Assembly (NCBI GenBank): GCA_031422555.1
Contig: JANPLZ010000002.1
Span: 1 to 27,331 of the forward strand
Length of the DNA stretch: 27,331 nucleotides
Direction of reading: 5' to 3'
Source of the DNA: JANNAT01 sp031422555
GTDB taxonomy: Bacteria; Pseudomonadota; Alphaproteobacteria; Rhodobacterales; Rhodobacteraceae
Part shown: one piece after another, positions 15,057-22,605 of the stretch
Numbering within the stretch: position 1 is the first letter of the stretch
How the letters are laid out: the number at the start of each line of letters is the position of its first letter
The notes under the pieces: model-generated
What the model saw: only the letters and a program-made list of their open reading frames with translations
Database searches by the model: none
Told to the model about the DNA's origin: nothing
Made by a program: the position numbers and the translations under genes

Positions 15057-15953
15057 TTACTCGCCGGAAAGTTTGCGAGCCGCAACGATACCCAAATACA
15101 TGTCATGCGTGGCAGGCACAAAATCCTTGGCATCGCCTGCAGCAATGCCATAAGCGCAGGCTTTGTCGGTTTCCCACATATCCGCCGAAATCTGTGTCAC
15201 CTTATCTTTTACGTCCGCTGGCAGAGCGGCGCGCACCACCATCGGGCCTTCGGGGATCAGCGCCGAGCGCCAGATTTCCACCAGATTGTTCATGTCCACC
15301 AGACCGGCATCGGCGGCCTTGCGGAATGCGCCCGACGCATAGCCATCTTCCCAATTGCCAACGCCGTCGGCCCACGAGACGCCCGCCGCGAAATCACCGT
15401 TGGCCACGCCAACGATGGTTTGCTCATGGCCGCCCGACATTTTCACTTCCGAGAAATAGGCGTCCAGCGGACCGTATTTTGCAGTCATCTCTGCTGCGGG
15501 AACCAGATAGCCTGAGGTCGAGTTTGGCTCGGCAAACGCAAAGGCCTTGCCCTTGGCGTCCTCAATGGTGGCAATGCCTGCATCTTTGCGGGCAAAACCG
15601 ATGGAATAATAGCCGGTGGAATCGTTCAGGTTCTGTTTGGTCAGCTTGACTTCAACCGACGCCGGATCGGTCAGATAAATCTTGGCATAGGCAGACGCGC
15701 CCAGCCACGCCATATCAATGGTGCCGCCCAGCATGCCTTGGATCACGCCATCGTAATCGGCGGGGGTGAACAGCTTGACCGGCACGCCCAAGGCGGTCTC
15801 TATCGCGGCGCGGTAGCATTCGTTCGATGTCATGCGGTCTTGGGCGTTTTCGCCGCCAAGGATACCGATGTTGAATTCGGTGATGGCCTCTTGGGCCATG
15901 ACGGGGGTGGCAAGCGTTGTGGTGGCAGCCAGAAGGGCAAGCAGCTTTTTCAT
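15057..15953 (-). CDS. phnD: Phosphonate-binding periplasmic protein PhnD
   Basis: This 298-residue periplasmic binding protein starts at ATG 15953 with a GGAGACGACG ribosome site. Residues 1-20 are a signal peptide ending VMA, and mature residues begin near QEAITEF. The family features FNIGILGGEN at the N terminus, the NSTSGYLVPA segment and GGHEQTIVGVANGDFAAGVSW, which lines the phosphonate pocket, are all visible. It delivers phosphonate to PhnE/PhnC. It is second in the operon, 54 bp after phnC, and is bracketed by hairpins on both sides, which may raise its mRNA level relative to the other genes, as is common for binding proteins. Confidence 0.95.
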   Translation of the reverse strand: MKKLLALLAATTTLATPVMAQEAITEFNIGILGGENAQDRMTSNECYRAAIETALGVPVKLFTPADYDGVIQGMLGGTIDMAWLGASAYAKIYLTDPASVEVKLTKQNLNDSTGYYSIGFARKDAGIATIEDAKGKAFAFAEPNSTSGYLVPAAEMTAKYGPLDAYFSEVKMSGGHEQTIVGVANGDFAAGVSWADGVGNWEDGYASGAFRKAADAGLVDMNNLVEIWRSALIPEGPMVVRAALPADVKDKVTQISADMWETDKACAYGIAAGDAKDFVPATHDMYLGIVAARKLSGE

Positions 15954-15970
15954 CGTCGTCTCCGGGGTAT

Positions 15971-15986
15971 GGCCCAAGGTTGGGCC
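15971..15986 (-). other. Stem-loop in the phnC-phnD intercistronic gap
   Basis: GGCCCA (15971-15976), a 4-nt loop and TGGGCC (15981-15986) form a perfect 6-bp stem about 18 bases upstream of the phnD start. No U-run follows on the minus strand, so it looks more like an mRNA-stabilising or processing hairpin than a terminator. Confidence 0.45.
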
Positions 15987-16007
15987 GGGGTGAACTGGGG
16001 TGGGGCG

Positions 16008-16820
16008 TCAGGACATCATCTGATCGGCAAAAGCCTGATCACTGGGGCCGCTGATGGCGGTCGATGTGGCGGATTCGTTGAAACTGGCGTCGGCGCCGTA
16101 AATATCGCGGGCCACCCCGGTGGTCAGTTGATCTGGCGTTCCGTCAAACACGATGCGTCCGTCGCGCATGCCGATCACCCGGTCGCAATAGCGCCGCGCG
16201 GTATCAAGCGTGTGCAGATTGGCGATCACCATGCGGCCATCTTCGTCGTGAATGCGCCGCAGAGTGTCCATCACGATCTGCGCGTTCATCGGATCAAGGC
16301 TGGCGATGGGTTCATCGGCCAGAATAACCTTCGGGTCCTGCATCAGCGCGCGGGCGATTGCGACGCGCTGTTGCTGGCCGCCTGACAAAGCTTCGGCGCG
16401 TTTGGGGGCCTGATCGGCAATGCCAAGCCGGTCCAGAATTTCAAGGGCGCGGGTGATATCGGCGTCAGACCAAAGGTTGAACATGGTGGCCAAAGTCGAG
16501 CGTCCGTTCAACACGCCGTGCATGACGTTAGAGGCCACATCCAGCCGGGGCACCAGATTGAACTGCTGAAAGATCATCGCGCATTGGCTTTGCCAGACGC
16601 GCTTTTGCGCGCCCTGCAGCGCCAGAATGTTCTGGCCCTCAAACAGGATCTGGCCCGAGGTGGCATCAGTCAACCGGTTGATAATGCGCAACAAAGTTGA
16701 TTTTCCCGCGCCAGACCGCCCGATGATGCCGACAAAAGCCGCGCGGTCGATATGGAAAGCAACGCTGTCAACTGCGGCTTTGGTGCCAAAGAGCCGTGTT
16801 ACAGTCTGAACTTTAAGCAC
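16008..16820 (-). CDS. phnC: Phosphonate ABC transporter ATP-binding protein PhnC
   Basis: This 270-residue import ATPase has Walker A GRSGAGKST at 34-42, signature LSGGQQQ at 145-151, Walker B VILADE at 165-170 and PIASLDP following. The Q-loop segment AMIFQQFNLVPRLDV is characteristic of PhnC. It starts with GTG at 16820, preceded by GGGAGG; no better in-frame ATG lies upstream. It is the first gene of phnC-phnD-phnE1-phnE2-acetyltransferase. A four-unit Pho-box-like array ends 42 bp before the start, so the operon is probably induced by phosphate limitation through PhoB. The C-terminal 25 residues (after IYGAD) are Ser/Ala rich and not conserved. Confidence 0.94.
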   Translation of the reverse strand: MLKVQTVTRLFGTKAAVDSVAFHIDRAAFVGIIGRSGAGKSTLLRIINRLTDATSGQILFEGQNILALQGAQKRVWQSQCAMIFQQFNLVPRLDVASNVMHGVLNGRSTLATMFNLWSDADITRALEILDRLGIADQAPKRAEALSGGQQQRVAIARALMQDPKVILADEPIASLDPMNAQIVMDTLRRIHDEDGRMVIANLHTLDTARRYCDRVIGMRDGRIVFDGTPDQLTTGVARDIYGADASFNESATSTAISGPSDQAFADQMMS

Positions 16821-16862
16821 GCAAAACCTCCCGGTCGATTGCGGCCGGGATACTGCGCCTTC

Positions 16863-16902
16863 GTGACAGCGAGATTTCTGTGCAATGAAACTTTGATGAC
16901 AG
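16863..16902 (-). promoter_or_regulatory. Four-unit Pho box upstream of phnC
   Basis: On the minus strand, four 7-mers lie exactly 11 bp apart: CTGTCAT (16902-16896), GTTTCAT (16891-16885), CAGAAAT (16880-16874) and CTGTCAC (16869-16863). The outer two are near-perfect PhoB half-sites, and the inner two keep part of the consensus. The 7+4 spacing is the hallmark of PhoB direct-repeat binding. The array lies 43-82 bp upstream of the phnC GTG. Confidence 0.8.
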
Positions 16903-16927
16903 CGGCAGCGGTGCGCGGAAGGGTTCA

Positions 16928-17002
16928 GCGCAGGGTGGGGCGGCGCAAAGTGGGGCGGCGCAGGGTGGGGCGGCGCAGGGTGGGGTGGCGCAGGGTGGGG
17001 TG
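16928..17002. repeat. Five-unit 15-bp tandem repeat between the epimerase gene and phnC
   Basis: Five consecutive units of GCGCAGGGTGGGGYG (unit 2 has AAA for GGG after GCGC; units 4 and 5 end TG) run from 16928 to 17002. The repeat starts 14 bp past the epimerase stop and ends 25 bp before the Pho-box array. The plus strand is full of G3-G4 runs; the minus-strand transcript is C-rich and G-poor. Confidence 0.92.
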
Positions 17003-17016
17003 GGGCAAGTGCCGGG

Positions 17017-18018
17017 TCAAATCACAACAAATCCATGCGCGAACGGGTCGGCATCGTCGATGAACAGCGTGTTCAACCCGGTCATCCGCGCCCATCCGGC
17101 GACGGAAGGGATGATGGCGGGACGGCCCGCCACGGTTGTGGCCGCCTCAACCCGGCCATGAAACAGTGATCCGATGATGGATTCGTGGATGAAGTCATCG
17201 CCAACGGCCAGTTTGCCCTTGGCCACCATCTGCGCCATCCGCGCCGAGGTGCCGGTGCCGCAGGGCGAGCGGTCAATCGCCTTGTCGCCGTAAAACACCG
17301 CGTTGCGGGCATGGGCCTTGGGGGTGATAGCCTGGCCGGTCCACAAGATATGCGACAGGCCCGCAATGGCGGGTTGCGCGGGATGGATGAAGTCGTATTT
17401 GGCGTTCAGGGCGCTGCGCAGGCGCGGCGATACCGCAATCAGGGCGGCGGCGGTAAAATCTGCCATATCGCGAAAGGCCTTTTGCGGCTCGACGATGGCA
17501 TAGAAATTGCCGCCATAGGCCACATCGACGACAATCTCGCCCCAGCCTTCGATCTCCACACTCAGCCCTTCATCGAACAGAAAACTGGGCACATTGGTCA
17601 GCCGCACTTCGGCAACCCTGCTGCCTTCCTGGCGGTAAGTAATATCCACCTTGCCCGCAGGCGTGTCGAGCGACAACCGGCCCGGCACGCGCGGGGTGAT
17701 AAGACCGTTTTCAATGGCCATGGTGATGGTGCCGATGGTGCCGTGACCACACATCGGCAAACAGCCCGAGGTTTCAATAAACAAAACGCCTGCTTCGCAA
17801 TCGGGCCGGGTTGGCGGATAGAGGATAGCGCCCGACATCATGTCATGGCCGCGCGGCTCGAACATCAGGCCGGTGCGGATCCAGTCGAAGTCTGCCAGAA
17901 AATGCGCCCGCCGCTCCAGCATGGTGGTGCCGCGCAACAAGGGCGCGCCGCCGGCCACCAAACGCACCGGATTGCCGCAGGTATGCCCGTCGATGCACAT
18001 AAAAGTGTGGCGTGCCAT
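17017..18018 (-). CDS. 4-hydroxyproline 2-epimerase (proline racemase family)
   Basis: This 333-residue protein of the proline racemase superfamily has both catalytic cysteines: C90 in MCGHG (89-93) and C253 in SPCGTGT (251-257). Two cysteines indicate a racemase/epimerase rather than a trans-3-hydroxyproline dehydratase, which has Thr at the second site. Together with the adjacent D-amino-acid dehydrogenase gene, two bases upstream, the best call is conversion of trans-4-hydroxy-L-proline to cis-4-hydroxy-D-proline in the cytoplasm. Proline racemase activity is the alternative. Start ATG 18018. The 15-bp repeat array lies immediately after its stop. Confidence 0.87.
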   Translation of the reverse strand: MARHTFMCIDGHTCGNPVRLVAGGAPLLRGTTMLERRAHFLADFDWIRTGLMFEPRGHDMMSGAILYPPTRPDCEAGVLFIETSGCLPMCGHGTIGTITMAIENGLITPRVPGRLSLDTPAGKVDITYRQEGSRVAEVRLTNVPSFLFDEGLSVEIEGWGEIVVDVAYGGNFYAIVEPQKAFRDMADFTAAALIAVSPRLRSALNAKYDFIHPAQPAIAGLSHILWTGQAITPKAHARNAVFYGDKAIDRSPCGTGTSARMAQMVAKGKLAVGDDFIHESIIGSLFHGRVEAATTVAGRPAIIPSVAGWARMTGLNTLFIDDADPFAHGFVVI

Positions 18019-18020
18019 GG

Positions 18021-19253
18021 TCAGAACCTTTGCGGTGAAAACGGGGTCAGATTGATCGGCGGCGTCTGCCCGGTCAGCAAATCGGCCACCAGCCGGGCGG
18101 TGCCGGTGGATTGCGTCAGCCCAAGATGGCCATGGCCAAAGGCATAGATCACCCGCCCACTGCCCCGCGCGCGCCCGATTGCTGGCAGGCTATCGGGCAA
18201 AGACGGGCGAAACCCCATCCATTGGGTGCCGCCTGTGGTTTTAAGCCCCGGCAAAAACTGCGCCGCCTTGGTCAGCATCGCGTCGGCGCGTTTGTAATTG
18301 GGGGGCAGGGACAAGCCACCCAGTTCCACCGCCCCGCCCACCCGAAGGCCGGTCGAAAGCGCGGTGACAACAAAGCCATGCCCGCCAAAGGTGATCTGGC
18401 AGCGCAGATCAAACGCGCCCAGCGGCAGGGTGGTGTTATAGCCGCGTTCGGTTTCAAGGGGGATATTTTCACCAAGGGTGCGCGCAAGGCGGTGCGAAAA
18501 CGCCCCAGCCGCCAAAACAACGTGATCGGCGCGGTGGGTAGTGCCATCCGCCGTTACCACGTCAACGCCGTCTGGCGCAGGATGCAGGGCGGTCACGTCC
18601 GCACGGATCAGTTCACCGCCGGTTGCGATAAAATGTTGCGCCAAATCCTGCACGTAAAGTTTGGGGTCGGCGATGGAATACCAACCCGGCGTGAAGGTGC
18701 CATGGGTAAAGCGGGGGGCAAGGCCGGGTTGAACGGCAGCCATCTGATCCGCCGTCAGATGGGTAAAGTCGATCCCGTGACCCGCGCGCGCGGTCCAGCC
18801 GGGCAGGGCGGCCTGAAATTCGGCAGCCCCCTCATAGACCTGCAGATTGCCCTGCTTGCGCAGCATATGCGCCGTCCCCGTGGTGGCAAGAAAGGGCTCC
18901 AGCGTGGCTTTTGACAGATCCATCAGCGCCGTTTGCGCGGCGGTTGATCCCGCCACCCGCGCGGGCGCACTTGCGCGCCAGAACCGATAGAGCCAAGGGG
19001 CTATTTTCAGCGCATAGGCGGGCGGCACCGACAGTGGCCCCAACGGATCCAGCAGCCACCCGGGCGCTTTGCGCAAAATTCCGGGGCTTGCCAGCGGCAA
19101 GATGTCGGTAAAGGCAAACGCGCCCGCATTGCCCGCCGATGCGCCCGCCGCCGGGCCTGCGCGGTCGATGACCTGCACCGACAGCCCGCGCGCCTGTGCC
19201 GCAATTGCCGCCGACAAGCCGATGACGCCCGCCCCAATGACGATGACCTGCAT
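18021..19253 (-). CDS. FAD-dependent D-amino-acid / D-hydroxyproline dehydrogenase
   Basis: This 410-residue DadA-like flavoprotein begins with a Rossmann motif, VIGAGVIGLSAA (5-16). It ends with the usual C-terminal FAD contact region GHGHLGLTQSTGTARLVADL, and the middle segment GYNTTLP / MGFRPSLPDSLPAIG matches the family. It oxidises the alpha-amino carbon of a D-amino acid. Next to the epimerase, cis-4-hydroxy-D-proline to 1-pyrroline-4-hydroxy-2-carboxylate is the expected reaction. The ATG at 19253 shares a base with the stop of a 36-codon ORF upstream (TGATG), so translation is probably coupled to that short frame. The next pathway enzyme, a DapA-like deaminase, is represented here only by that stump. 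Confidence 0.87.
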   Translation of the reverse strand: MQVIVIGAGVIGLSAAIAAQARGLSVQVIDRAGPAAGASAGNAGAFAFTDILPLASPGILRKAPGWLLDPLGPLSVPPAYALKIAPWLYRFWRASAPARVAGSTAAQTALMDLSKATLEPFLATTGTAHMLRKQGNLQVYEGAAEFQAALPGWTARAGHGIDFTHLTADQMAAVQPGLAPRFTHGTFTPGWYSIADPKLYVQDLAQHFIATGGELIRADVTALHPAPDGVDVVTADGTTHRADHVVLAAGAFSHRLARTLGENIPLETERGYNTTLPLGAFDLRCQITFGGHGFVVTALSTGLRVGGAVELGGLSLPPNYKRADAMLTKAAQFLPGLKTTGGTQWMGFRPSLPDSLPAIGRARGSGRVIYAFGHGHLGLTQSTGTARLVADLLTGQTPPINLTPFSPQRF

Positions 19254-19363
19254 CAGTCGCCTGCGTAAACGTTGTGCGCCGCTGCGTGACAGTCGGCGGT
19301 GTCACCGGATTTGCATGGGGTCATCAAAAGCGCCGTGACGCCGGAAAAAATGCTTGATTTCAT
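19253..19363 (-). pseudogene. N-terminal remnant of a dihydrodipicolinate-synthase-family gene
   Basis: A 36-codon frame with a good AAGGACG ribosome site opens with MKSSIFSGVTALLMTPC. This resembles the first strand of DapA-family lyases/deaminases, which typically begin with (I)FSG.IPALMTPC. The family is about 300 residues long, so over 85% is missing; similarity ends after about 25 residues. Its stop overlaps the start of the dehydrogenase gene (TGATG). The 1-pyrroline-4-hydroxy-2-carboxylate deaminase of the hydroxyproline pathway belongs to this family, so a deleted pathway gene is likely. Alternatively the peptide now serves only as a translational leader. The family match is by eye and short. 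Confidence 0.55.
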
Positions 19364-19443
19364 CGCATCGTCCTTTTTCGCAGATGCGCCGGGCTGCCCG
19401 CACGACAAGGCAATTCGGCCCCTTTGCAAAGCTGGGTTCAGGT

Positions 19444-19482
19444 TCAGCATACCTATTGTATTTTATTTGTCGACAAGAATTT
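19444..19482 (-). promoter_or_regulatory. AT-rich promoter/operator region upstream of the hydroxyproline genes
   Basis: Between tctA and the DapA-like stump lies an AT-rich island in GC-rich DNA. It contains a perfect 10-bp palindrome TTGTCGACAA (19467-19476) followed on the minus strand by AAATAAAATACAAT and TATGCT. A GntR/FadR-type operator overlapping a promoter would look like this. No exact -35/-10 pair is convincing. The rest of 19364-19544 holds no gene I can support. Confidence 0.4.
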
Positions 19483-19544
19483 GCCAAGCGAGAGATCGGC
19501 CAGCCGCGCCGACAATCATACCCTACGCCCGCCCCAAAGCCGTA

Positions 19545-21062
19545 TCAATCTTCATCACTGGCAAGCTGTGCCAGAATAGCGCCCTTGCCTTGCCGACGCA
19601 TCACCAGCGGCACCACCAGCGCCAAGGCCGCCGCCAACAAGATGGTCGCGGCAATCGGCGTGGACACCAGCGTGGTCCAATCGCCTTGGGCAATCGACAA
19701 CGCCCGGCGCAACTGTGCCTCAGCCATTGGCCCCAAGATCAGCCCGACCACAACGGGGGCGATCGGATAGCCATAAAGCCGCATGCCAAAGCCCATGATG
19801 CCAAAGATCAACAGCATGCCCAATTCCACTGGCGACGGGTTCATCCCGATGGTGCCAAGGGTGGCAAACAGCAAGATCCCGGCATAAAGCCAATGGCGCG
19901 GTATGGTCAGCAGTTTGACCCACAACCGGATCAGCGGCAGGTTCAGCACCAAAAGCATTACATTGGCAACCAACAGGCTGGCGATCAGACCCCAGACCAG
20001 TTGCGGCGCGCTGACAAACAGCAACGGCCCCGGTTGCAGGCCAAATTGCTGAAATCCCGCCAGCAAAATTGCGGCGGTGGCCGATGTTGGCAGGCCCAAT
20101 GTCAACAACGGCACCAGCGTGCCTGCGGCTGACGCGTTGTTGGCGGCCTCTGGCCCCGCCACACCTTCGATGGCACCATGGCCGAACTCTTCGGGGTATT
20201 TGGACAGCCGCTTTTCGGTGGCATAAGACAACAGCGTGCCAATCTCGGCCCCGCCCGCAGGCATCGCTCCGATGGGAAAGCCGATCAGGGTGCCGCGCAG
20301 CCACGGCTTCCATGACCGTGCCCAATCGGCGCGACTCATCCAGACAGAGCCTTTCACCGCCTGCACGGTTTCCGCCGCCCGCGCCCCTTGCGAGGCCACA
20401 AACAGCGCCTCGCCAATCGCGAACAGCGCCACGGCAAGCGTGGTGATCTCGATCCCGTCCAGCAATTCCGGCACGGCAAACGACAACCGCGCCTGACCTG
20501 TCAACTGGTCAATCCCCACCAACGCCAGCGCAAGGCCGATGAACAGCGAAGTCAGCCCTTTCAGCGTGCTGTCACCAAAAGCCGCCGATACGGTGACAAA
20601 GGCCAGCATCATCAGCGCGAAATATTCTCGCGGCCCAAAGATCAGCGCCAGTTTCACCACATAGGGTGCCAGAAACGCCAGCGCCAAGGTGGCCAGCAAC
20701 CCGGCCACGAACGATCCGATGGCGGCGGTGGCAAGGGCAGGGCCACCGCGTCCGGCGCGGGCCATCTTGTTGCCTTCCAGTGCGGTGACAATCGACGCAG
20801 ATTCGCCCGGCGTGTTCAGCAGGATCGACGTGGTCGATCCGCCATACATGCCGCCATAATAAATGCCCGCAAACATGATCAGTGACCCCGCCGGATCAAG
20901 CCCGTAGGTCACCGGCAACAGCAGCGCCACCGTCAGCGCCGGGCCAATGCCCGGCAACACGCCGACCGCCGTGCCCAGCGTCACACCCAGCAAGGCATAC
21001 ATCAGGATCATCGGGTCCATCGCGACGGCCAGACCCTGCAGCAGAAAATCGAACGTCGTCAT
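19545..21062 (-). CDS. tctA: Tripartite tricarboxylate transporter large permease TctA
   Basis: This 505-residue inner-membrane protein of the TctA family has about 11-12 hydrophobic helices. Both signature halves are present: GVLPGIGPALTVALLLPVTY with GGMYGGSTTSILLNTPGE near the N terminus, and GAMPAGGAEIGTLLSY with GVAGPEAANNASAAGTLVPL in the second half. TctA forms the sodium-coupled transport channel, receiving a carboxylate from TctC. Its ATG lies one base after the tctB stop. The ligand class (citrate, tartrate, other carboxylates) cannot be read from sequence. A second, non-identical TctA gene is at the right edge of the window. Confidence 0.95.
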   Translation of the reverse strand: MTTFDFLLQGLAVAMDPMILMYALLGVTLGTAVGVLPGIGPALTVALLLPVTYGLDPAGSLIMFAGIYYGGMYGGSTTSILLNTPGESASIVTALEGNKMARAGRGGPALATAAIGSFVAGLLATLALAFLAPYVVKLALIFGPREYFALMMLAFVTVSAAFGDSTLKGLTSLFIGLALALVGIDQLTGQARLSFAVPELLDGIEITTLAVALFAIGEALFVASQGARAAETVQAVKGSVWMSRADWARSWKPWLRGTLIGFPIGAMPAGGAEIGTLLSYATEKRLSKYPEEFGHGAIEGVAGPEAANNASAAGTLVPLLTLGLPTSATAAILLAGFQQFGLQPGPLLFVSAPQLVWGLIASLLVANVMLLVLNLPLIRLWVKLLTIPRHWLYAGILLFATLGTIGMNPSPVELGMLLIFGIMGFGMRLYGYPIAPVVVGLILGPMAEAQLRRALSIAQGDWTTLVSTPIAATILLAAALALVVPLVMRRQGKGAILAQLASDED

Positions 21063-21063
21063 C

Positions 21064-21552
21064 CTAGCCCCCGTAGATCAGGGTTTCCAGCACACCCGCC
21101 GGCAGTTTCAGCTTTAGCAATTGGTCAAACACGCCGTAAATCATCAGGGACAGCGCAAGACCGATGGCCAGGGTCAGGCCCAGATTGCGCTTGCCAAACC
21201 CGGCGGCGGTAAAGGCAAACAGCACCCCCGAGGCGACGCCAAACCCCATCGGGCGCAAAAGCAGCAACTGCAAGCCCAGCCCGGCGATGATCCACAACTC
21301 CGGCACCAGCAAAGGCTGCACGGGCACGGGATTTGTCGGGGCAAAGGCAGCAAAGACATGCCCCAGCGCCAGCGCCAGCAGGCCCGCGCCCACGAATTTC
21401 GGCACGCCGCCGGACCCGACACCCGCGTAGCCGCTTTTATCGGGGATAGCGAAGCCCTGCCAGATCAACACCGTCCCTGCCACAGCCAAGCCGGCTGCGA
21501 TAAGTAGCGCCGCCCCATCGGGGCGACGCTTTATTGCCAGATCGCGGATCAT
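21064..21552 (-). CDS. tctB: Tripartite tricarboxylate transporter small permease TctB
   Basis: This 162-residue membrane protein has about four helices (roughly 15-33, 50-66, 80-115 split in two, 125-148), the usual size and build of the poorly conserved TctB subunit. Helix 1 is followed by the short segment FAIPDKSGYAGVGSGGVPKFVGAG, which resembles the conserved Gly/Pro loop of the family. It lies between tctC (4-bp ATGA overlap) and tctA (1-bp gap), the conserved order of the system. Confidence 0.92.
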   Translation of the reverse strand: MIRDLAIKRRPDGAALLIAAGLAVAGTVLIWQGFAIPDKSGYAGVGSGGVPKFVGAGLLALALGHVFAAFAPTNPVPVQPLLVPELWIIAGLGLQLLLLRPMGFGVASGVLFAFTAAGFGKRNLGLTLAIGLALSLMIYGVFDQLLKLKLPAGVLETLIYGG

Positions 21553-22493
21553 TTCACCAAGCCGATGTCTTTCAACACCGCCGTTGTGGCAACAATCTCT
21601 TTGGCAAGCTGTGCGTCAAAATCGGCACCCGACAGATAGGTGTTGGCCCAGCCTTTGGTTTCCAGCAAGGTCTTCCAACCGGCCGAGTTCACCATCTTGT
21701 CGATATCCGCCGTCACTGCCGCCTTTTGTTCCGCCGAAAGGCCCGGGGCCGCCGCGATCATACGCCAGTTTTGCACGTTCACGTCATAGCCCGATTCCAT
21801 CAGGGTTGGCGCATCGGTGCCCGCCCATTTGTCGGCCGTGGACACCGCCAGCATCCGCATGGTGCCAGCTTCAACTTGCGGCAAAAACTCGCCCACGCCG
21901 GAAATGCCAACGGTGACCTGATTGCCAAGGATGGCCGCCAGTGCCTCGCCGCCGCCGGCAAAGGCCACGTAGTTGATCTTGGTCGGATCAATGCCCGCCG
22001 CTTTGGCCAACAGACCGACGGTGATATGGTCCACCCCGCCTGCCGAGCCGCCCGCCCAAGACACCGCACCCGGATCGGCTTTCATCATCTCGACCAACTC
22101 GCCGATGGTCTGGATCGGGCTGGAGGCTGATACCGCAATGCCGACAGCTTCGCCGGTCAGGCGGGCAATCGGTGTCACATCCGCCAAAGACACCGGCGAG
22201 GCGTTGGTCAGGATCGCGCCCACCATTACATAGCCGCCAACGATCAGCTGGCTGCCGTCCCCCGACGTGGTCGAGGCAAACTGCGCCAGACCCACGGTGC
22301 CACCAGCCCCCGGCACGTTTTGCACTTGCACCGACGCCGAAATCCCTTCGGCCTGCATCACTTCCTGCATCGAGCGCGCCGTGCTGTCCCAACCGCCCCC
22401 CGGAGCCGCCGGAGCCATGATCATGTAATCGCCCGCAAAGCCCGGCACGGCCAGGGTTGCGGCAAAGAGTGCGCCCAAAAGCGTGTATTTCAT
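21549..22493 (-). CDS. tctC: Periplasmic solute-binding receptor TctC (Bug family)
   Basis: This 314-residue extracytoplasmic binding protein starts at ATG 22493 with a strong GGGAGGAG ribosome site. Residues 1-20 are a signal peptide ending GFA. Family landmarks are APAAPGGGWDSTARSMQEVM, which binds the ligand carboxylate through backbone and water contacts, NVPGAGGTVGLAQFA, and GGSAGGVDHI in the middle. It is the first gene of tctC-tctB-tctA. Its 5' leader contains two hairpins, and further upstream lie a palindrome and an array of 11-bp repeats likely to control the operon. The ligand is a small carboxylate, not further specified. Confidence 0.94.
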   Translation of the reverse strand: MKYTLLGALFAATLAVPGFAGDYMIMAPAAPGGGWDSTARSMQEVMQAEGISASVQVQNVPGAGGTVGLAQFASTTSGDGSQLIVGGYVMVGAILTNASPVSLADVTPIARLTGEAVGIAVSASSPIQTIGELVEMMKADPGAVSWAGGSAGGVDHITVGLLAKAAGIDPTKINYVAFAGGGEALAAILGNQVTVGISGVGEFLPQVEAGTMRMLAVSTADKWAGTDAPTLMESGYDVNVQNWRMIAAAPGLSAEQKAAVTADIDKMVNSAGWKTLLETKGWANTYLSGADFDAQLAKEIVATTAVLKDIGLVK

Positions 22494-22511
22494 TGTGATT
22501 CTCCTCCCAAA

Positions 22512-22558
22512 GCACGGATTTTCGTGCCGATTTTCCGGGATGGCACCTCCTTGTGCCA
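22512..22558 (-). promoter_or_regulatory. Two hairpins in the tctC 5' leader
   Basis: GCACG/CGTGC with a 6-nt loop (22512-22527) and TGGCAC/GTGCCA with a 6-nt loop (22541-22558) are both perfect stems upstream of tctC. The proximal one ends four bases before the GGGAGGAG ribosome site; the distal one encloses an AAGGAGG sequence in its loop and stem. They could affect translation or mRNA stability. There is no direct evidence of function. Confidence 0.4.
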
Positions 22559-22587
22559 CGCCCTGAGGAAAACTTCACCACATAATC

Positions 22588-22605
22588 CTGTCAACCGGCT
22601 GACAG
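22588..22605. promoter_or_regulatory. 18-bp palindrome upstream of tctC, overlapping a TTGACA box
   Basis: CTGTCA and TGACAG arms flank a near-symmetrical ACCGGC centre, with only one base pair breaking the symmetry. On the minus strand it contains TTGACA (22594-22589), a consensus -35, about 95 bp upstream of the tctC ATG. No convincing -10 follows at 16-18 bp. The palindrome abuts the 11-bp repeat array, which suggests an operator region. Confidence 0.5.

Noticed and set aside
22541..22558. Possible sigma-54 promoter (TGGCAC then GGTGC) before tctC
   Set aside because: The GG to GC distance is one base too long for the -24/-12 element, and the match is explained by the hairpin TGGCAC/GTGCCA.
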